Source: Phycisphaerales bacterium (GTDB taxonomy: Bacteria > Planctomycetota > Phycisphaerae > Phycisphaerales > UBA1924). From it: a DNA stretch of 34,342 bases. The stretch is from assembly GCA_007693765.1 (NCBI GenBank), contig RECZ01000094.1, positions 1 to 34,342 of the forward strand, read 5' to 3'. The notes under the pieces were generated by a model. That model did no database searches and was not told the origin of the DNA. It saw only the letters and a list, made by a program, of their open reading frames with translations. This document shows, in pieces, positions 22,933-31,423 of this stretch (the stretch's first letter is position 1; the number at the start of each line of letters is the position of its first letter). The position numbers and the translations under genes are program-made.

Positions 22933-24933
22933 ATGCAACGCAAGAATCTTTTGATCGTAAGCGCTTCGTTCCTGGCCATGGCCGCCGGTTTGGCGGTGGC
23001 GCAGTCTCAGTCTCAGAACGTCTCGCCGCGTCAATCCGTACAGATCGCCGAGCAGCTGACGCAGATGCGCCACAGCCTGAGCGACGCCATCGCCACCGCC
23101 GAGAGGCAGTCCAACGGCACGGCGGTCGGCGCACGGTTGTCCATGAACTGGAACGAGCTCCAGCAGCAGCTTATGGGCGGCCGGATGGATCATCAGGACG
23201 GCACGCACACCGACCGACAGACCCGCGACCGCATCGAGCGCGAGATCCGCCAGAACAACCCGAACCTGAGCAACGAACAGGTCGAGACGCAGGTCCGCGA
23301 GCGCATGCAGCGCGAGTCCCGCGACGGGTTCGGCACGCAACAGCGTGACCAGTCGACCGGTCAGCCGACCGATCGCCAGACCCGCGACCGCATCGAGCGC
23401 GAGATCCGTCAGAGCAACCCGAACCTGACCACCGAGCAGGTCGAGGCCCAGGCCCGCGAGCGCATGCAGCGTGAATCCCGCGACGGGCTCGGCACGCAGG
23501 CGCGTGACCAGTCGACCGGTCAGCCGACCGATCGCCAGACCCGCGACCGCATCGAGCGCGAGATCCGTCAGAGCAACCCGAACCTGACCACCGAGCAGGT
23601 CGAGGCCCAGGCCCGCGAGCGCATGCAGCGGGAGACGCGTGATCAGACCACCACCACGACGACGCGTGACCACACGACGCGTGACGCGACGGCTGATCGT
23701 CAGGCCCTCCAGCAGATCGAGCGCGAGATCCGCGAGCGCAACCCCGAGCTGTCACAGGAACTGGTCGAATCTCAGGCCCGTGAGGTGTTCGCGCAGCAAG
23801 ACCGGACTCGCACCACCACGACTTCAACCACCTCCACCACCACGACGCGCGATCAGACCCAGCGTGACACCGGCCGGGACTCCACCACCACGATGCGCGA
23901 GCAGACCCAGCGTGGCGCCGGCCAGGACTCGATCACCGGCACGACGCGCCGGGATGTCGGGACGACCCAGCGCGATGGCGAATCGCTCTTCGCCATCATC
24001 ACCTGCGTGGTCGATCGTTCCAAGGTCCGCGAGATCGTCGTCGACATGAACGAGAACAAGGTCGTCGGATCCTTCTCGGTCGACTCCCTCCGTGACGGCA
24101 CGCGCGATCACAGCGCCTGGGGCCGCGACAGCCACGATAGTCGCGACATCCACGACAGCCGCGACTCCTCCGGCGCCACCGCCGGCGCCCCCGGTGCGTC
24201 GATGGTGCGCGCGACTGACCTGATGAACGCCACGGCACGCAACCCCGACGGCACACGGCTCGGCGACATCGACGAGCTCGCCATCGATCCCCAGACAAAC
24301 CGAGTCCTCTACGGCGTGCTCCGCCGCGGCGGGTTCCTGGGCATGGGCGAGTCGCGCTACGCGATCCCGACGAGCGGGCTGACGGCCCCACGTGACGGCC
24401 GCATGCACATGAACCTCAACGAGAGCGATTTCGAGAATCGCGACGGGTTCAAGCACGACAACTGGCCTCTGCGGGCCGACTCCGCGTTCGATCGCGGCCA
24501 GACCCGCGATCAGACTCGCGACCAGACCCGTGATCAGACCCGTGATCAGACCCGTGATCAGACCCGTGATCATGCTTCGTCCCCCGCGGCACAGCGCATC
24601 GTGAAGGCTTCGAACATCATCGGTTCGAACGTCCAGTGCCGCGACGGCGCGAATCTCGGCAAGATCCAGGACCTGATCGTGAACCCCCAGTCCGGCGAAG
24701 TCGTGTACGCGATCGTCGACGCCAAGAACGGCTACCTGCCCGTTCCGATGTCGGCGCTGACGGTCAAGGGCGACGGGTACGCAGCGCCGATTTCCCTCAC
24801 CGAGCTCAACGCCATGCCCACGTTCGACAAGAAGCGCGATCCCAACTGGAACGACAGCGATTGGAACCGCCGCACGTTCGAGGGCTTCGGCGTTCGGATG
24901 GGTGAGACCCGTCCGATGCGCGACAGCCGCTGA
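22933..24933 (+). CDS. Secreted PRC-barrel protein with tandem repeats
   Basis: 666 residues from the ATG at 22933; TGGAG lies 7-11 nt upstream. The signal peptide (about 1-23) ends ...GLAVAQ. Residues about 94-252 are three 53-residue repeats (DRQTRDRIEREIRQ..NPNL..EQVE) plus a weaker fourth, strongly charged and helical. A Thr-rich, low-complexity stretch with RDQTQRD follows. A first PRC-barrel-like domain (about 420-500) has VRATDLMNATARNPDGTRLGDI and IDPQTNRVLYGVLRRGG. Six RDQT units come next (about 523-546). A second PRC-barrel (about 553-620) has IVKASNIIGSNVQCRDGANLGKIQDL and VVYAIVDAKNGYLPVP. PRC-barrels bind protein partners, RNA or metals in varied settings; here the signal peptide places them outside the cytoplasm. 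The function is unknown. A large minus-strand frame across the repeats is a shadow of the repeated codons. Confidence 0.85.
   Translation: MQRKNLLIVSASFLAMAAGLAVAQSQSQNVSPRQSVQIAEQLTQMRHSLSDAIATAERQSNGTAVGARLSMNWNELQQQLMGGRMDHQDGTHTDRQTRDRIEREIRQNNPNLSNEQVETQVRERMQRESRDGFGTQQRDQSTGQPTDRQTRDRIEREIRQSNPNLTTEQVEAQARERMQRESRDGLGTQARDQSTGQPTDRQTRDRIEREIRQSNPNLTTEQVEAQARERMQRETRDQTTTTTTRDHTTRDATADRQALQQIEREIRERNPELSQELVESQAREVFAQQDRTRTTTTSTTSTTTTRDQTQRDTGRDSTTTMREQTQRGAGQDSITGTTRRDVGTTQRDGESLFAIITCVVDRSKVREIVVDMNENKVVGSFSVDSLRDGTRDHSAWGRDSHDSRDIHDSRDSSGATAGAPGASMVRATDLMNATARNPDGTRLGDIDELAIDPQTNRVLYGVLRRGGFLGMGESRYAIPTSGLTAPRDGRMHMNLNESDFENRDGFKHDNWPLRADSAFDRGQTRDQTRDQTRDQTRDQTRDQTRDHASSPAAQRIVKASNIIGSNVQCRDGANLGKIQDLIVNPQSGEVVYAIVDAKNGYLPVPMSALTVKGDGYAAPISLTELNAMPTFDKKRDPNWNDSDWNRRTFEGFGVRMGETRPMRDSR
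23212..23688 (+). repeat. Three 159-bp tandem repeats within the PRC-barrel gene
   Basis: Units start at 23212, 23371 and 23530, exactly 159 bp (53 codons) apart, with a diverged fourth at 23695. Units 2 and 3 are identical for at least their first 100 bases, pointing to recent duplication that keeps frame. Confidence 0.9.
24499..24570 (+). repeat. Six 12-bp repeats encoding RDQT
   Basis: CAGACCCGTGAT-type units run head to tail from 24499 to 24570. The last four copies are identical. Copy number can change without frameshift, so this is a candidate for length variation between strains. Confidence 0.92.
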
Positions 24934-25019
24934 TCTACACCCCTCGTGCTCAACGAGCGTCGCCGACCGCAGCAGGTCGAGCCCGATCTGTTCCGGCGAC
25001 CGGTTCTGAGACCACGACC

Positions 25020-25051
25020 GACGGGCCCTTCCCGGAAGGGAAGGCCCCGTC
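25020..25051 (+). terminator. Hairpin after the PRC-barrel gene
   Basis: A 14-bp stem with one mismatch (25020-25033 and 25038-25051), loop GGAA, followed by ATTTG. It lies 86 nt past the stop. The weak T tract makes it a probable rather than certain terminator. Confidence 0.6.
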
Positions 25052-25132
25052 ATTTGCAGCCGCGTTCCGCGGGTGCGCCCCACCCGGGGGCCGTCCTTGA
25101 CGACGGTTCCCTCTACCAAGGAGTCCTGAACT

Positions 25133-25465
25133 ATGGGTATCGAAACCAAATCTGCGGCGAACGACAGCGGATACCGAACCGATGCGCAGCGGGCCAGCGA
25201 TCGCGCGAGCCTCTCGGAGCACGGCAGCGCGGCATCGGGCATGAAGCGCGATTTCGGCGAGAAGGCCACCGACGTCGCCGACAACCTCGCGCACCATGCG
25301 CACGACGCCGGCCACGCGATCCAGGACGCGGGCCAGAGCATCGCGAAGAAGAGCAAACACGCGCACGGCGCGGTCTGCAGCTTCACCAAGGAGAACCCGA
25401 CCACCGCGGTGCTGATCGCCTTCGGCATCGGCGCCATCCTCGCACGCATCCTGCCCGGGCGCTAA
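25133..25465 (+). CDS. DUF883/YqjD-like small membrane-anchored protein
   Basis: 110 residues. AAGGAG lies about 10 nt before the ATG. The N-terminal 35 residues are polar and disordered. Residues 36-85 form an amphipathic helix (KATDVADNLAHHAHDAGHAIQDAGQSIAKKSKHAHG). The end is ENPTTAVLIAFGIGAILARILPGR, the C-terminal membrane helix with small-residue spacing seen in ElaB/YqjD proteins. In enteric bacteria those proteins attach ribosomes to the inner membrane in stationary phase; whether this one does so is unknown. It is 3 nt from the next gene, which resembles YqjE, so the pair mirrors the enteric yqjD-yqjE order. Confidence 0.7.
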   Translation: MGIETKSAANDSGYRTDAQRASDRASLSEHGSAASGMKRDFGEKATDVADNLAHHAHDAGHAIQDAGQSIAKKSKHAHGAVCSFTKENPTTAVLIAFGIGAILARILPGR

Positions 25466-25468
25466 GCC

Positions 25469-26230
25469 ATGCTCGCACGCGTATTCAATCCCGCGGGGAT
25501 GGTCGTACGACTGGCCGAAATGAAGTCGAGGCTCGCGCTCTACGCGGCCCAGCGATCGGCGACGGCGGTCGTCGGTTTCTTCGCCGCGGCTACATTGGCC
25601 GTGCTCGGGGTGGCCGGGTTGCTCGGCGCCGGCTACGTCGTCATGGCGGAGCGCTTCGGATCGCCGATCGCGCTGGGGGCGGTGGGCGTGACGCTGCTGC
25701 TGATCGCCGCGTCTGTCGCGCTCATCGCGAGCAGGCACGCGCGGAGTTCGGAGCAGGGCGTCACCGAAGCGAGCACGCGTGAGTGCATCTTGAAAGGCGA
25801 AGAGATGCTTCGATCAGTATTGGGCATCACGGATGTGGACAACGAAGCACGGGAAAAGAGTGCCCACACCCGCGACGACGGGCCAGTCAACACCAACCTG
25901 GACAGCCCGAAGGTGATGATGGCCGCGGGCTTCGCTGTCCTCGGGCTACTCGGCCCGGGCCGCGTCTTCCGGGCCATCAGGATCGCCACCGCGGTCGGCA
26001 GCCTCGCGGCGCTGGCCAACCGAGCCATCACCGACTCTCGCAACAAAGAGGGAGAGCGCAGCGATCAGGTAGAAACTCCGGCGCGTGCGGGATCAAAGCA
26101 CGGCCCCGACGGCACGCCAGATAGCGGCCGGAGCACAGCGCCCAGCAACCAACGGCGCACAGGGGTGGGCAAGCCCCTGGGCGACAACTTCACGCCATCG
26201 CACAGCAGTATCGGGCCGCCACCTCGATGA
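25469..26230 (+). CDS. YqjE/holin-superfamily-like membrane protein with long C-terminal extension
   Basis: 253 residues starting 3 nt after the previous stop. The first 95 residues have an amphipathic start and two membrane helices (about 34-58 and 68-88), like YqjE and phage-holin-superfamily III proteins. The C-terminal 155 residues add another hydrophobic stretch (about 147-180, MMAAGFAVLGLLGPGRVFRAIRIATAVGSLAAL) and a disordered, Ser/Pro/Gly-rich tail. It probably sits in the inner membrane with the DUF883-like partner. Its role is unknown; co-occurrence suggests an envelope-stress unit. Confidence 0.65.
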   Translation: MLARVFNPAGMVVRLAEMKSRLALYAAQRSATAVVGFFAAATLAVLGVAGLLGAGYVVMAERFGSPIALGAVGVTLLLIAASVALIASRHARSSEQGVTEASTRECILKGEEMLRSVLGITDVDNEAREKSAHTRDDGPVNTNLDSPKVMMAAGFAVLGLLGPGRVFRAIRIATAVGSLAALANRAITDSRNKEGERSDQVETPARAGSKHGPDGTPDSGRSTAPSNQRRTGVGKPLGDNFTPSHSSIGPPPR

Positions 26231-26526
26231 CGAGGGTGCGACCCGCAATGTGCGGGGTTCACTATATCCGTGCGCACACGGAACCCGCTCGACACGCGAC
26301 AGCGTGACGGGCGGACTTCACGGCCGACGAAACTGACGAACCGGCGGTCGCGACCGATCATCTACATACAGACGTTGCACTGCGCAGGTCGCTCGGCGGG
26401 CTCCGCGGCGTCATCCCATGCTGCGTTCGATCTTGCTGGATGCGCACCGCCGTTCGTGAGAAGAAGCGACGCACGCACTGCGCAGCGGTGCGCGGTGGTT
26501 ACCGGCACAGTGATGCTCGCGCTCGA
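26231..26526. other. Intergenic region between convergent genes
   Basis: No gene is seen. A nested hairpin (outer arms 26252-26260 and 26281-26288, inner CCGTG/CACGG with loop CGCA) lies just after the YqjE-like gene and may end its transcript despite lacking a T run. The 11-mer GCACTGCGCAG occurs twice further on (near 26377 and 26473). Confidence 0.45.
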
Positions 26527-27168
26527 TCAGGCCGGTTCGGCGCCCGGTTCTCCGCCGAAGAGCGACCAGAACTCGTCGCGCGCGTTGCTGCGGGGGAAGG
26601 CGGTCGCGGGGACGGGCACGCCGAGGAACCGGCACAGCGGCTCCCACCCGTCCGCCGGGTTGAACACCAGCAGCCGGTCCGCGGGGATCGTGGCGCGGAC
26701 AATCTCGTTGTTGCGCCGGTAGGCCGCGACGCAGCGTTCGCGATCGAAACCGCCGAACACGTCCTGGATCAGCAGGCGGTCCATCGTCTCGAAAATCGCG
26801 GCGATGTGCGGCGGCAGCGGGAGGCTTTCGCGCACGGCGAAGAACTTGCCGATCGTGGCGGAATAGCTCGCCCACCAGGCGTCCTCCGGGCGTTCGGTGT
26901 GGAGCACCTTCGCGCCGGGAAAGGCGTCGGATAATTCGTGCCAGACGGCGGCCCCGGGGAAATCGACCTGGCTGGTGTAGCCCTCGAAGACCCGGGTCCA
27001 GTCCACCCCGGCCCCATCGACGAACGCGGCCCAGTGCGCGGGCTGCGACGGGTTGCCCATCACCTCGACCATGTGATGACACGGGCCGAACCCGAGGTGC
27101 TCCAGGGCGAGCTTGGTCGACATCGTACCGGTTCGGCCGAACCCGGAGCCGATGATCTTCAATCCCAT
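26527..27168 (-). CDS. Sulfotransferase-family P-loop protein
   Basis: 213 residues from the ATG at 27168; AGGAAGGGA lies about 11 nt upstream. The N-terminal MGLKIIGSGFGRTGTMSTKLAL is the PAPS 5'-phosphosulfate-binding loop form found in a sulfotransferase-like family widespread in bacteria and some animals. VLHTERPEDAWWASYS carries the 3'-phosphate-binding Arg/Ser region. The C-terminal DRLLVFNPADGWEPLCRFLGVPVP is also typical. It may transfer sulfate from PAPS to a small molecule or lipid, but many members have unknown substrates. It follows the permease gene on the same strand after 110 nt. Confidence 0.8.
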   Translation of the reverse strand: MGLKIIGSGFGRTGTMSTKLALEHLGFGPCHHMVEVMGNPSQPAHWAAFVDGAGVDWTRVFEGYTSQVDFPGAAVWHELSDAFPGAKVLHTERPEDAWWASYSATIGKFFAVRESLPLPPHIAAIFETMDRLLIQDVFGGFDRERCVAAYRRNNEIVRATIPADRLLVFNPADGWEPLCRFLGVPVPATAFPRSNARDEFWSLFGGEPGAEPA

Positions 27169-27278
27169 GACGACGGATTCCCTTCCTTGTGGGCTTGTCG
27201 CGCGTGGTCTCGGACGATCGAGGCGAATCCGTCGGTCCGACCCATCTCGGTCGATGGTCTTCGGCTCGCCGGCGCCCG

Positions 27279-28595
27279 TCAACCCCGCCGCGCAACCCGC
27301 CGCGCGACCATCGCCGCAGCATACAGCACGCTCCCCGCGGCCAGCATCACCGTCGTGGCCACGACAGAGTCCACGCTGACCCTCGTGAGCAGCGCGACGC
27401 ACACCAGCGCGCCGAGCACGGGGATCACAGGGCCGCCCGGCAGCCTCAGCAGACCCGGCGCATCGCCCGCCGCGCGCCGCACGCGCGGCATGGAGGCGAT
27501 GCAGGTCAGGTAGATCAGCAGTCGCGTCAGCACGCTCAGCGCCGCCAGCCATACAAAGCTGCCCGTCACCGCCAGAGCAAACGCCGCGGCGCCGAACAGC
27601 ACCACCGATGTCCACGGCGTTTCATGCCGCGGATGCACGCGCCCCATCCATGCGGGCATCTGCCCGTCCAGCGCCATCCGGTAGGTCACCCGCGGCGAGG
27701 AGAACATGGACCCCAGCAGATTTCCCCCAACCGATGCGATGATCGCCAGCACCACGATGATCGCCCCGACCGGTCCCAGCAGCACCTCCCCAACCTCGAC
27801 GATGGGCCGCTCCGACGACTCGAGCGCGGGCAGCAGCCGCTGCGTCGCTAGCTGCACCAGCACGTACACCGCCGTCACGCCGATCAACGCCGCCACCAGT
27901 GCGCGGGGCATGTCGCGTTCCGGCCGCTTCGACTCACCCGCCGGCACAAGCCCGGACTCGAAGCCGACGTACGCGTAGATCACCAGCAGCGTCGCCGCGC
28001 CGAGGTCCGCGACCCCCGGCGGCGCGGCGACCGACGCGAACACTTCGCGGTCGAGACCGGCCAACCCCACAAACGCCAGCGCGATCAGCGGGGCGAGTTT
28101 GAGCACCGTCAGCACGCCGAGCGACCGTACAGCGGTCTTTGCGCCCAGCACATTGATCCACACCAGGAGGCCGCACCCGACAAGGAGCAGCCCCGCGCGC
28201 ACGGCCGGGCCCATCGGCTCCGCCCACAGAAAGCCGATCGTCGTCACCAGCAGGTTCAGGTTCGCCGCGAAGGCCGTGAGTCGCGCGATGTAGAACGCCC
28301 AGCCGATCTGGAACCCGACGAACGGCCCGAACGCCGCCGCGGCGTAGACCATCGGCCCGCCCGTGCCCCGGAACGCGCTCGAGAGCCACGCGAAGCTGAG
28401 CATCACCGGCGCGATCAGGAGCCCGCACAGGGCGAACACCCACGGGCTGAACCCGCCCGCGAGCCGCTCCACCTCGGCGGGAACGCCGAAAATCCCCGCG
28501 CCGATCATGCCGTTGACGACGAGCAGCCACAGCGCCAAAACGCCCAGCCTTCTCGCAAGCGGCTCCGGCCCCAGCGATTCCAGCCCGTGGTTCAT
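27279..28595 (-). CDS. APC-superfamily amino acid permease
   Basis: 438 residues from the ATG at 28595. About 12 hydrophobic segments span the protein. TM1 carries VVNGMIGAGIFGVPAEV, the unwound GAGIFG substrate site of the APC family. YAYVGFESGLVPAGESKRPERDMPRAL is the conserved TM6 to loop signature. It should import amino acids or exchange them by cation symport; the substrate is not evident. The N-terminus is cytoplasmic. It may be co-transcribed with the sulfotransferase-like gene. It is divergent from the ClpX-like gene across about 420 nt. Confidence 0.88.
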   Translation of the reverse strand: MNHGLESLGPEPLARRLGVLALWLLVVNGMIGAGIFGVPAEVERLAGGFSPWVFALCGLLIAPVMLSFAWLSSAFRGTGGPMVYAAAAFGPFVGFQIGWAFYIARLTAFAANLNLLVTTIGFLWAEPMGPAVRAGLLLVGCGLLVWINVLGAKTAVRSLGVLTVLKLAPLIALAFVGLAGLDREVFASVAAPPGVADLGAATLLVIYAYVGFESGLVPAGESKRPERDMPRALVAALIGVTAVYVLVQLATQRLLPALESSERPIVEVGEVLLGPVGAIIVVLAIIASVGGNLLGSMFSSPRVTYRMALDGQMPAWMGRVHPRHETPWTSVVLFGAAAFALAVTGSFVWLAALSVLTRLLIYLTCIASMPRVRRAAGDAPGLLRLPGGPVIPVLGALVCVALLTRVSVDSVVATTVMLAAGSVLYAAAMVARRVARRG

Positions 28596-28928
28596 CGTCA
28601 GAGCGTAGCGAAATCGCTGCGCGAAGCGCCCCGGGTGGTGGCGCACAGCGCCGCGTCGCCACGCGTGTTCAGCCGGGTGCGGACGCGTGCAACAGATGCA
28701 ACCCCAACCGGGCCGCGAGACATACCGCAAGGAAGCGTCCCCATCGATCGTGGAAATGGAATCACTCGTTCTGCGATCTCCCATCAGGCCGCTTCAGCGG
28801 ACGCGGCGCATAGAGGCGCTCGGCTGCGCAACGAGCCCGCAGGAGAACGCGGCGGTGGCACGCAACGCATCGACGAGATGCGTCAGATGCAGGTCACCTA
28901 TTTTTACGTCAATCTGGGTAAAAAACTG
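28596..28928. other. Intergenic region between permease and ClpX-like gene
   Basis: No convincing gene is seen. Open frames here have no pattern of real proteins. The right end is AT-rich (28898-28928) and may act as an UP element for the promoter at 28929. No clear permease promoter is seen on the minus strand. Confidence 0.4.
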
Positions 28929-28957
28929 TTGACCCTTCACGGCCGAGCCGGTACTTT
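28929..28957 (+). promoter_or_regulatory. Candidate promoter of the ClpX-like gene
   Basis: TTGACC (28929-28934), 17 nt, TACTTT (28952-28957), with an AT-rich tract directly upstream. It is about 60 nt before the start codon. Confidence 0.6.
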
Positions 28958-29022
28958 CGTTCTCCGGCGGAACAAGCGGTCAAAACTCGGCATCGAGGCT
29001 CATCACGAATGGAGGCGTGATC

Positions 29023-30753
29023 GTGGTATCGTTGTGCACATCGTCAAGCGACGGATCCGAAGACGGCGCAGCGCCCGCGCTTCCTACTCCGGCGCAGATC
29101 ATCAGGGCCTTGGATCGGTACGTGATCGGTCAGGAGCGGCCGAAGCGCGACCTCGCCGTCGCCGTCTACAACCACTACGTCTCGCGTGCCTACGCCTCGC
29201 ACCCCGCGGCCAGGCACAGGGACCTCGGGCCACAGCACATCCTGCTGCTGGGTCCAACCGGTAGCGGCAAGACCTACCTCGTCCGCCGCATCGCCGAGAT
29301 CCTCGATGTCCCCATCGTTTTCGCCCGCGCCACCTCGCTCGTCGAGGTCGGCTACAAGGGCGAGAGCGTCGATTCCCTGCTGGAAAGCCTCATCGCCCAG
29401 TGCGGCGGCGACACCCAAAAGGCCGAGCGGGGCATCATCTACATCGACGAGTTCGACAAGATCCGAAAAGCCCGCGACGACATCGCGCGCGATGTCTCCG
29501 GCGAGGGCGTCCAGAACGCCTTGCTCACGCTCCTCGACGGCCGATGCACCAGCACCGGCGGGCTGCACTCGGCGAGATGCACCCTCGATGTCTCGAAGAT
29601 TCTCTTCATCTGCACCGGCGCGTTCTCCGACCTGCCGGGGATCGTCCGGCGCCGGATCGAGGGCTCGGGCGGATTCGGCTTCGGGGCGGAGCGCGAGGTG
29701 ACCCGGGTCGACATCGAGTCCGTCGACGACGCTTTCGCTCAGGGCGAGCACGAGGACCTGATCCAGTACGGCTTCATCCCCGAGATCGTCGGGCGCTTCG
29801 CCGCCATAACCGCCCTCCGAACGCTCTCGGAAGACGAGCTCGTCCGCATCCTGACCGACGCGGGCGATTCGATCCTCGAGAAGCAACAAACGCTCTTTGC
29901 GCTCCACGGCATCGAGCTGCTCGTCCCGGGCGAGTCGCTCAGGGCCGTCGCGCAGATGTCGCGGCGGCTTGGCACAGGGGCGCGAGGGCTCGTCAACCTC
30001 GTCCGCAACGCATTGGACGATGTCAACTGGCGCCTACCCGACCTGCAGGAGGAGGGCGTCGACCGCATCCTCATCACGCCCGAGACCGTCCGGCGGACCG
30101 GGGCGCCGATCGTGCTTCGGCGCAACGCCCCGATGCCCCCCGAGTGGGTCGACGCGGTCGCCCGGAGGCCGCCGACGCTGCAGGAGCAGGCCGAAGACGA
30201 GCGTCCGCCGCTGCCGAACATCAACACGCTCCGGGCCACAGCGCTGCGCCCCGGGGTCATCGCGGATGCCCCCGCGTCGGGCGGATCCTCCCCGGGGGTC
30301 TCAGACACCAGGGGCTGGTCGTCGGCCCGCGTCGCCAGACGACTCGAGAACGTCAAGACGGAGCTTGATTGGCCCAACACCACGGGCTCGGCACGGAGAT
30401 GGTGGGAGGCCTTCGAGAACGAGAACCGCGGCCGCGCCACGCTCGTGCTCCGGCTCGCCGAGGAACTGCTCGTGCGCAGAGCGACGATCACCGAGTTTTT
30501 CATGGCGTATGTGTACAGCAACTGCGACAACATCCAGGCCAACCTCCACTACCTCGACTACACGCGGATCAAGAAGCGTGAAGACGCGAAGAGGGCCGCT
30601 TCCCGGGAGGCCGACCCGACACCAAAGCCGCCTGAAGACGCCGACGCCGCCGCCGACGCCGACGATCCCGACGCCCGCGACCAAACCGACGAGCAGACCG
30701 ATGACGGATCCGAACAGGACGATCCCGGCGGCCCAGAGCGCAACGGGAAGTAG
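29023..30753 (+). CDS. Divergent ClpX-like AAA+ unfoldase with novel C-terminal region
   Basis: 576 residues from the GTG at 29023, which has GGAGG 7 nt upstream; the GTG at 29017 is too close to it. Residues about 20-365 align with ClpX: VIGQE box, Walker A GPTGSGKT (77-84), Walker B IIYIDEFDK (138-146), DVSGEGVQ, the arginine-finger segment FIPEIVGRF (about 251-259) and sensor-2 GARG (319-322). Differences from standard ClpX are clear. The N-terminal zinc domain is absent. The pore loop reads GYKG instead of GYVG (110-113). The RKH loop is lost (GGLHSARC). The ClpP-docking IGF reads FGF (218-220). Residues about 370-576 form an extension with a helical block (WWEAFENENRGRATLVLRLA...) and an acidic Asp/Glu-rich tail. 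It is probably an unfoldase or remodelling ATPase with its own substrates. It lies beside a broken TIR gene and a transposase remnant. Confidence 0.85.
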   Translation: MVSLCTSSSDGSEDGAAPALPTPAQIIRALDRYVIGQERPKRDLAVAVYNHYVSRAYASHPAARHRDLGPQHILLLGPTGSGKTYLVRRIAEILDVPIVFARATSLVEVGYKGESVDSLLESLIAQCGGDTQKAERGIIYIDEFDKIRKARDDIARDVSGEGVQNALLTLLDGRCTSTGGLHSARCTLDVSKILFICTGAFSDLPGIVRRRIEGSGGFGFGAEREVTRVDIESVDDAFAQGEHEDLIQYGFIPEIVGRFAAITALRTLSEDELVRILTDAGDSILEKQQTLFALHGIELLVPGESLRAVAQMSRRLGTGARGLVNLVRNALDDVNWRLPDLQEEGVDRILITPETVRRTGAPIVLRRNAPMPPEWVDAVARRPPTLQEQAEDERPPLPNINTLRATALRPGVIADAPASGGSSPGVSDTRGWSSARVARRLENVKTELDWPNTTGSARRWWEAFENENRGRATLVLRLAEELLVRRATITEFFMAYVYSNCDNIQANLHYLDYTRIKKREDAKRAASREADPTPKPPEDADAAADADDPDARDQTDEQTDDGSEQDDPGGPERNGK

Positions 30754-30832
30754 ACGCGATCATGAGGAAGCATCTGCTTCGGACAAAGTCGGCGGCCGCT
30801 CGCCCCCCAGCCTGCGCCGCTGGCGCACCGGC

Positions 30833-31307
30833 GCCCGCGTCGTCAGTGTCGAAGCTCATCGTGCCGGGATAAGGAGGCCGGCCTGGCGGCAGCGCAATCC
30901 CTTCGGGGCCTTGGTTCGTGATCTTTCTGAGGGCCTCGAACAGGCGTTCGTAGGCCTCATCGGGGTTGGAAGTCAGGTCGATCTTCTGGAGGTTGTCGCA
31001 GATGAATTGGTCGCCATCCGGCGTGACGATCACGGGGAAGATGACCTTATCCTAGCGCGCGGGCGTGCGTGGACTCGGCGAAGAGCCTCTTGGAATCGAA
31101 CCAGCGGCGGCTGAGCAGGAGGACAACGGCGGCGGCGTTGTTGAGCTCGGAGTAGCGCCGGCGCTCCCAGCCTTCGCCGGGCGGGATACCGTGATAGCGA
31201 CCGAAGTCGAGGAAGATCTGCTCGAAGCCGCGCTCGTCGAGCCATTGTTTGAACCGCTCCGCGGGAGCGTTGTCGAGGCTGGAATAGCTGATGAAGATGT
31301 TTGGCAT
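30833..31307 (-). pseudogene. Truncated, frameshifted TIR-STAND gene
   Basis: The first 86 codons from the ATG at 31307 form a TIR domain: MPNIFISYSSLDNAPAERFK, IFLDFGRYHGIPPGEGWE and VVLLLSRRWFDSKRLFAE. A frameshift near 31050 puts a stop after ARALG. The next frame continues the same protein (DKVIFPVIVTPDGDQF, then LQKIDLTSNPDEAYERLFEALR and GRPPYPGTMSFDTDDAG). That is the usual linker and the first strand of the STAND NTPase in TIR-nSTAND-WD40 proteins. Similarity ends near 30833, so the NTPase and any repeat domain are lost. TIR-STAND proteins act in signalling or anti-phage defence with NAD-cleaving TIR domains in several cases. This copy should be inactive unless the TIR alone is expressed. 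Confidence 0.7.
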
Positions 31308-31423
31308 GGTGATGGCGATCGAATAGTATCAAGGGCGGCACGGTCAGGTTGCGGGCGGCGCTTCGATGATGCAGGGGGATGATATTGCTGCCAATGGTGA
31401 CGATGGGCAGGCGCTGGAGGCTG

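Noticed and set aside
22438-23673. Minus-strand frame with Leu/Ala/Gly-rich repeats that looks like a membrane protein
   Set aside because: The repeats mirror the 159-bp repeats of the PRC-barrel gene; the plus strand has signal peptide, ribosome site and domains.
24499-24570. 12-bp tandem repeats considered as a CRISPR-like array
   Set aside because: There are no spacers; units are head to tail, in frame, and encode RDQT within a gene.
28687-28932. 81-codon frame upstream of the ClpX-like gene
   Set aside because: No ribosome site, irregular codon use and no protein pattern; it also overlaps the promoter region.
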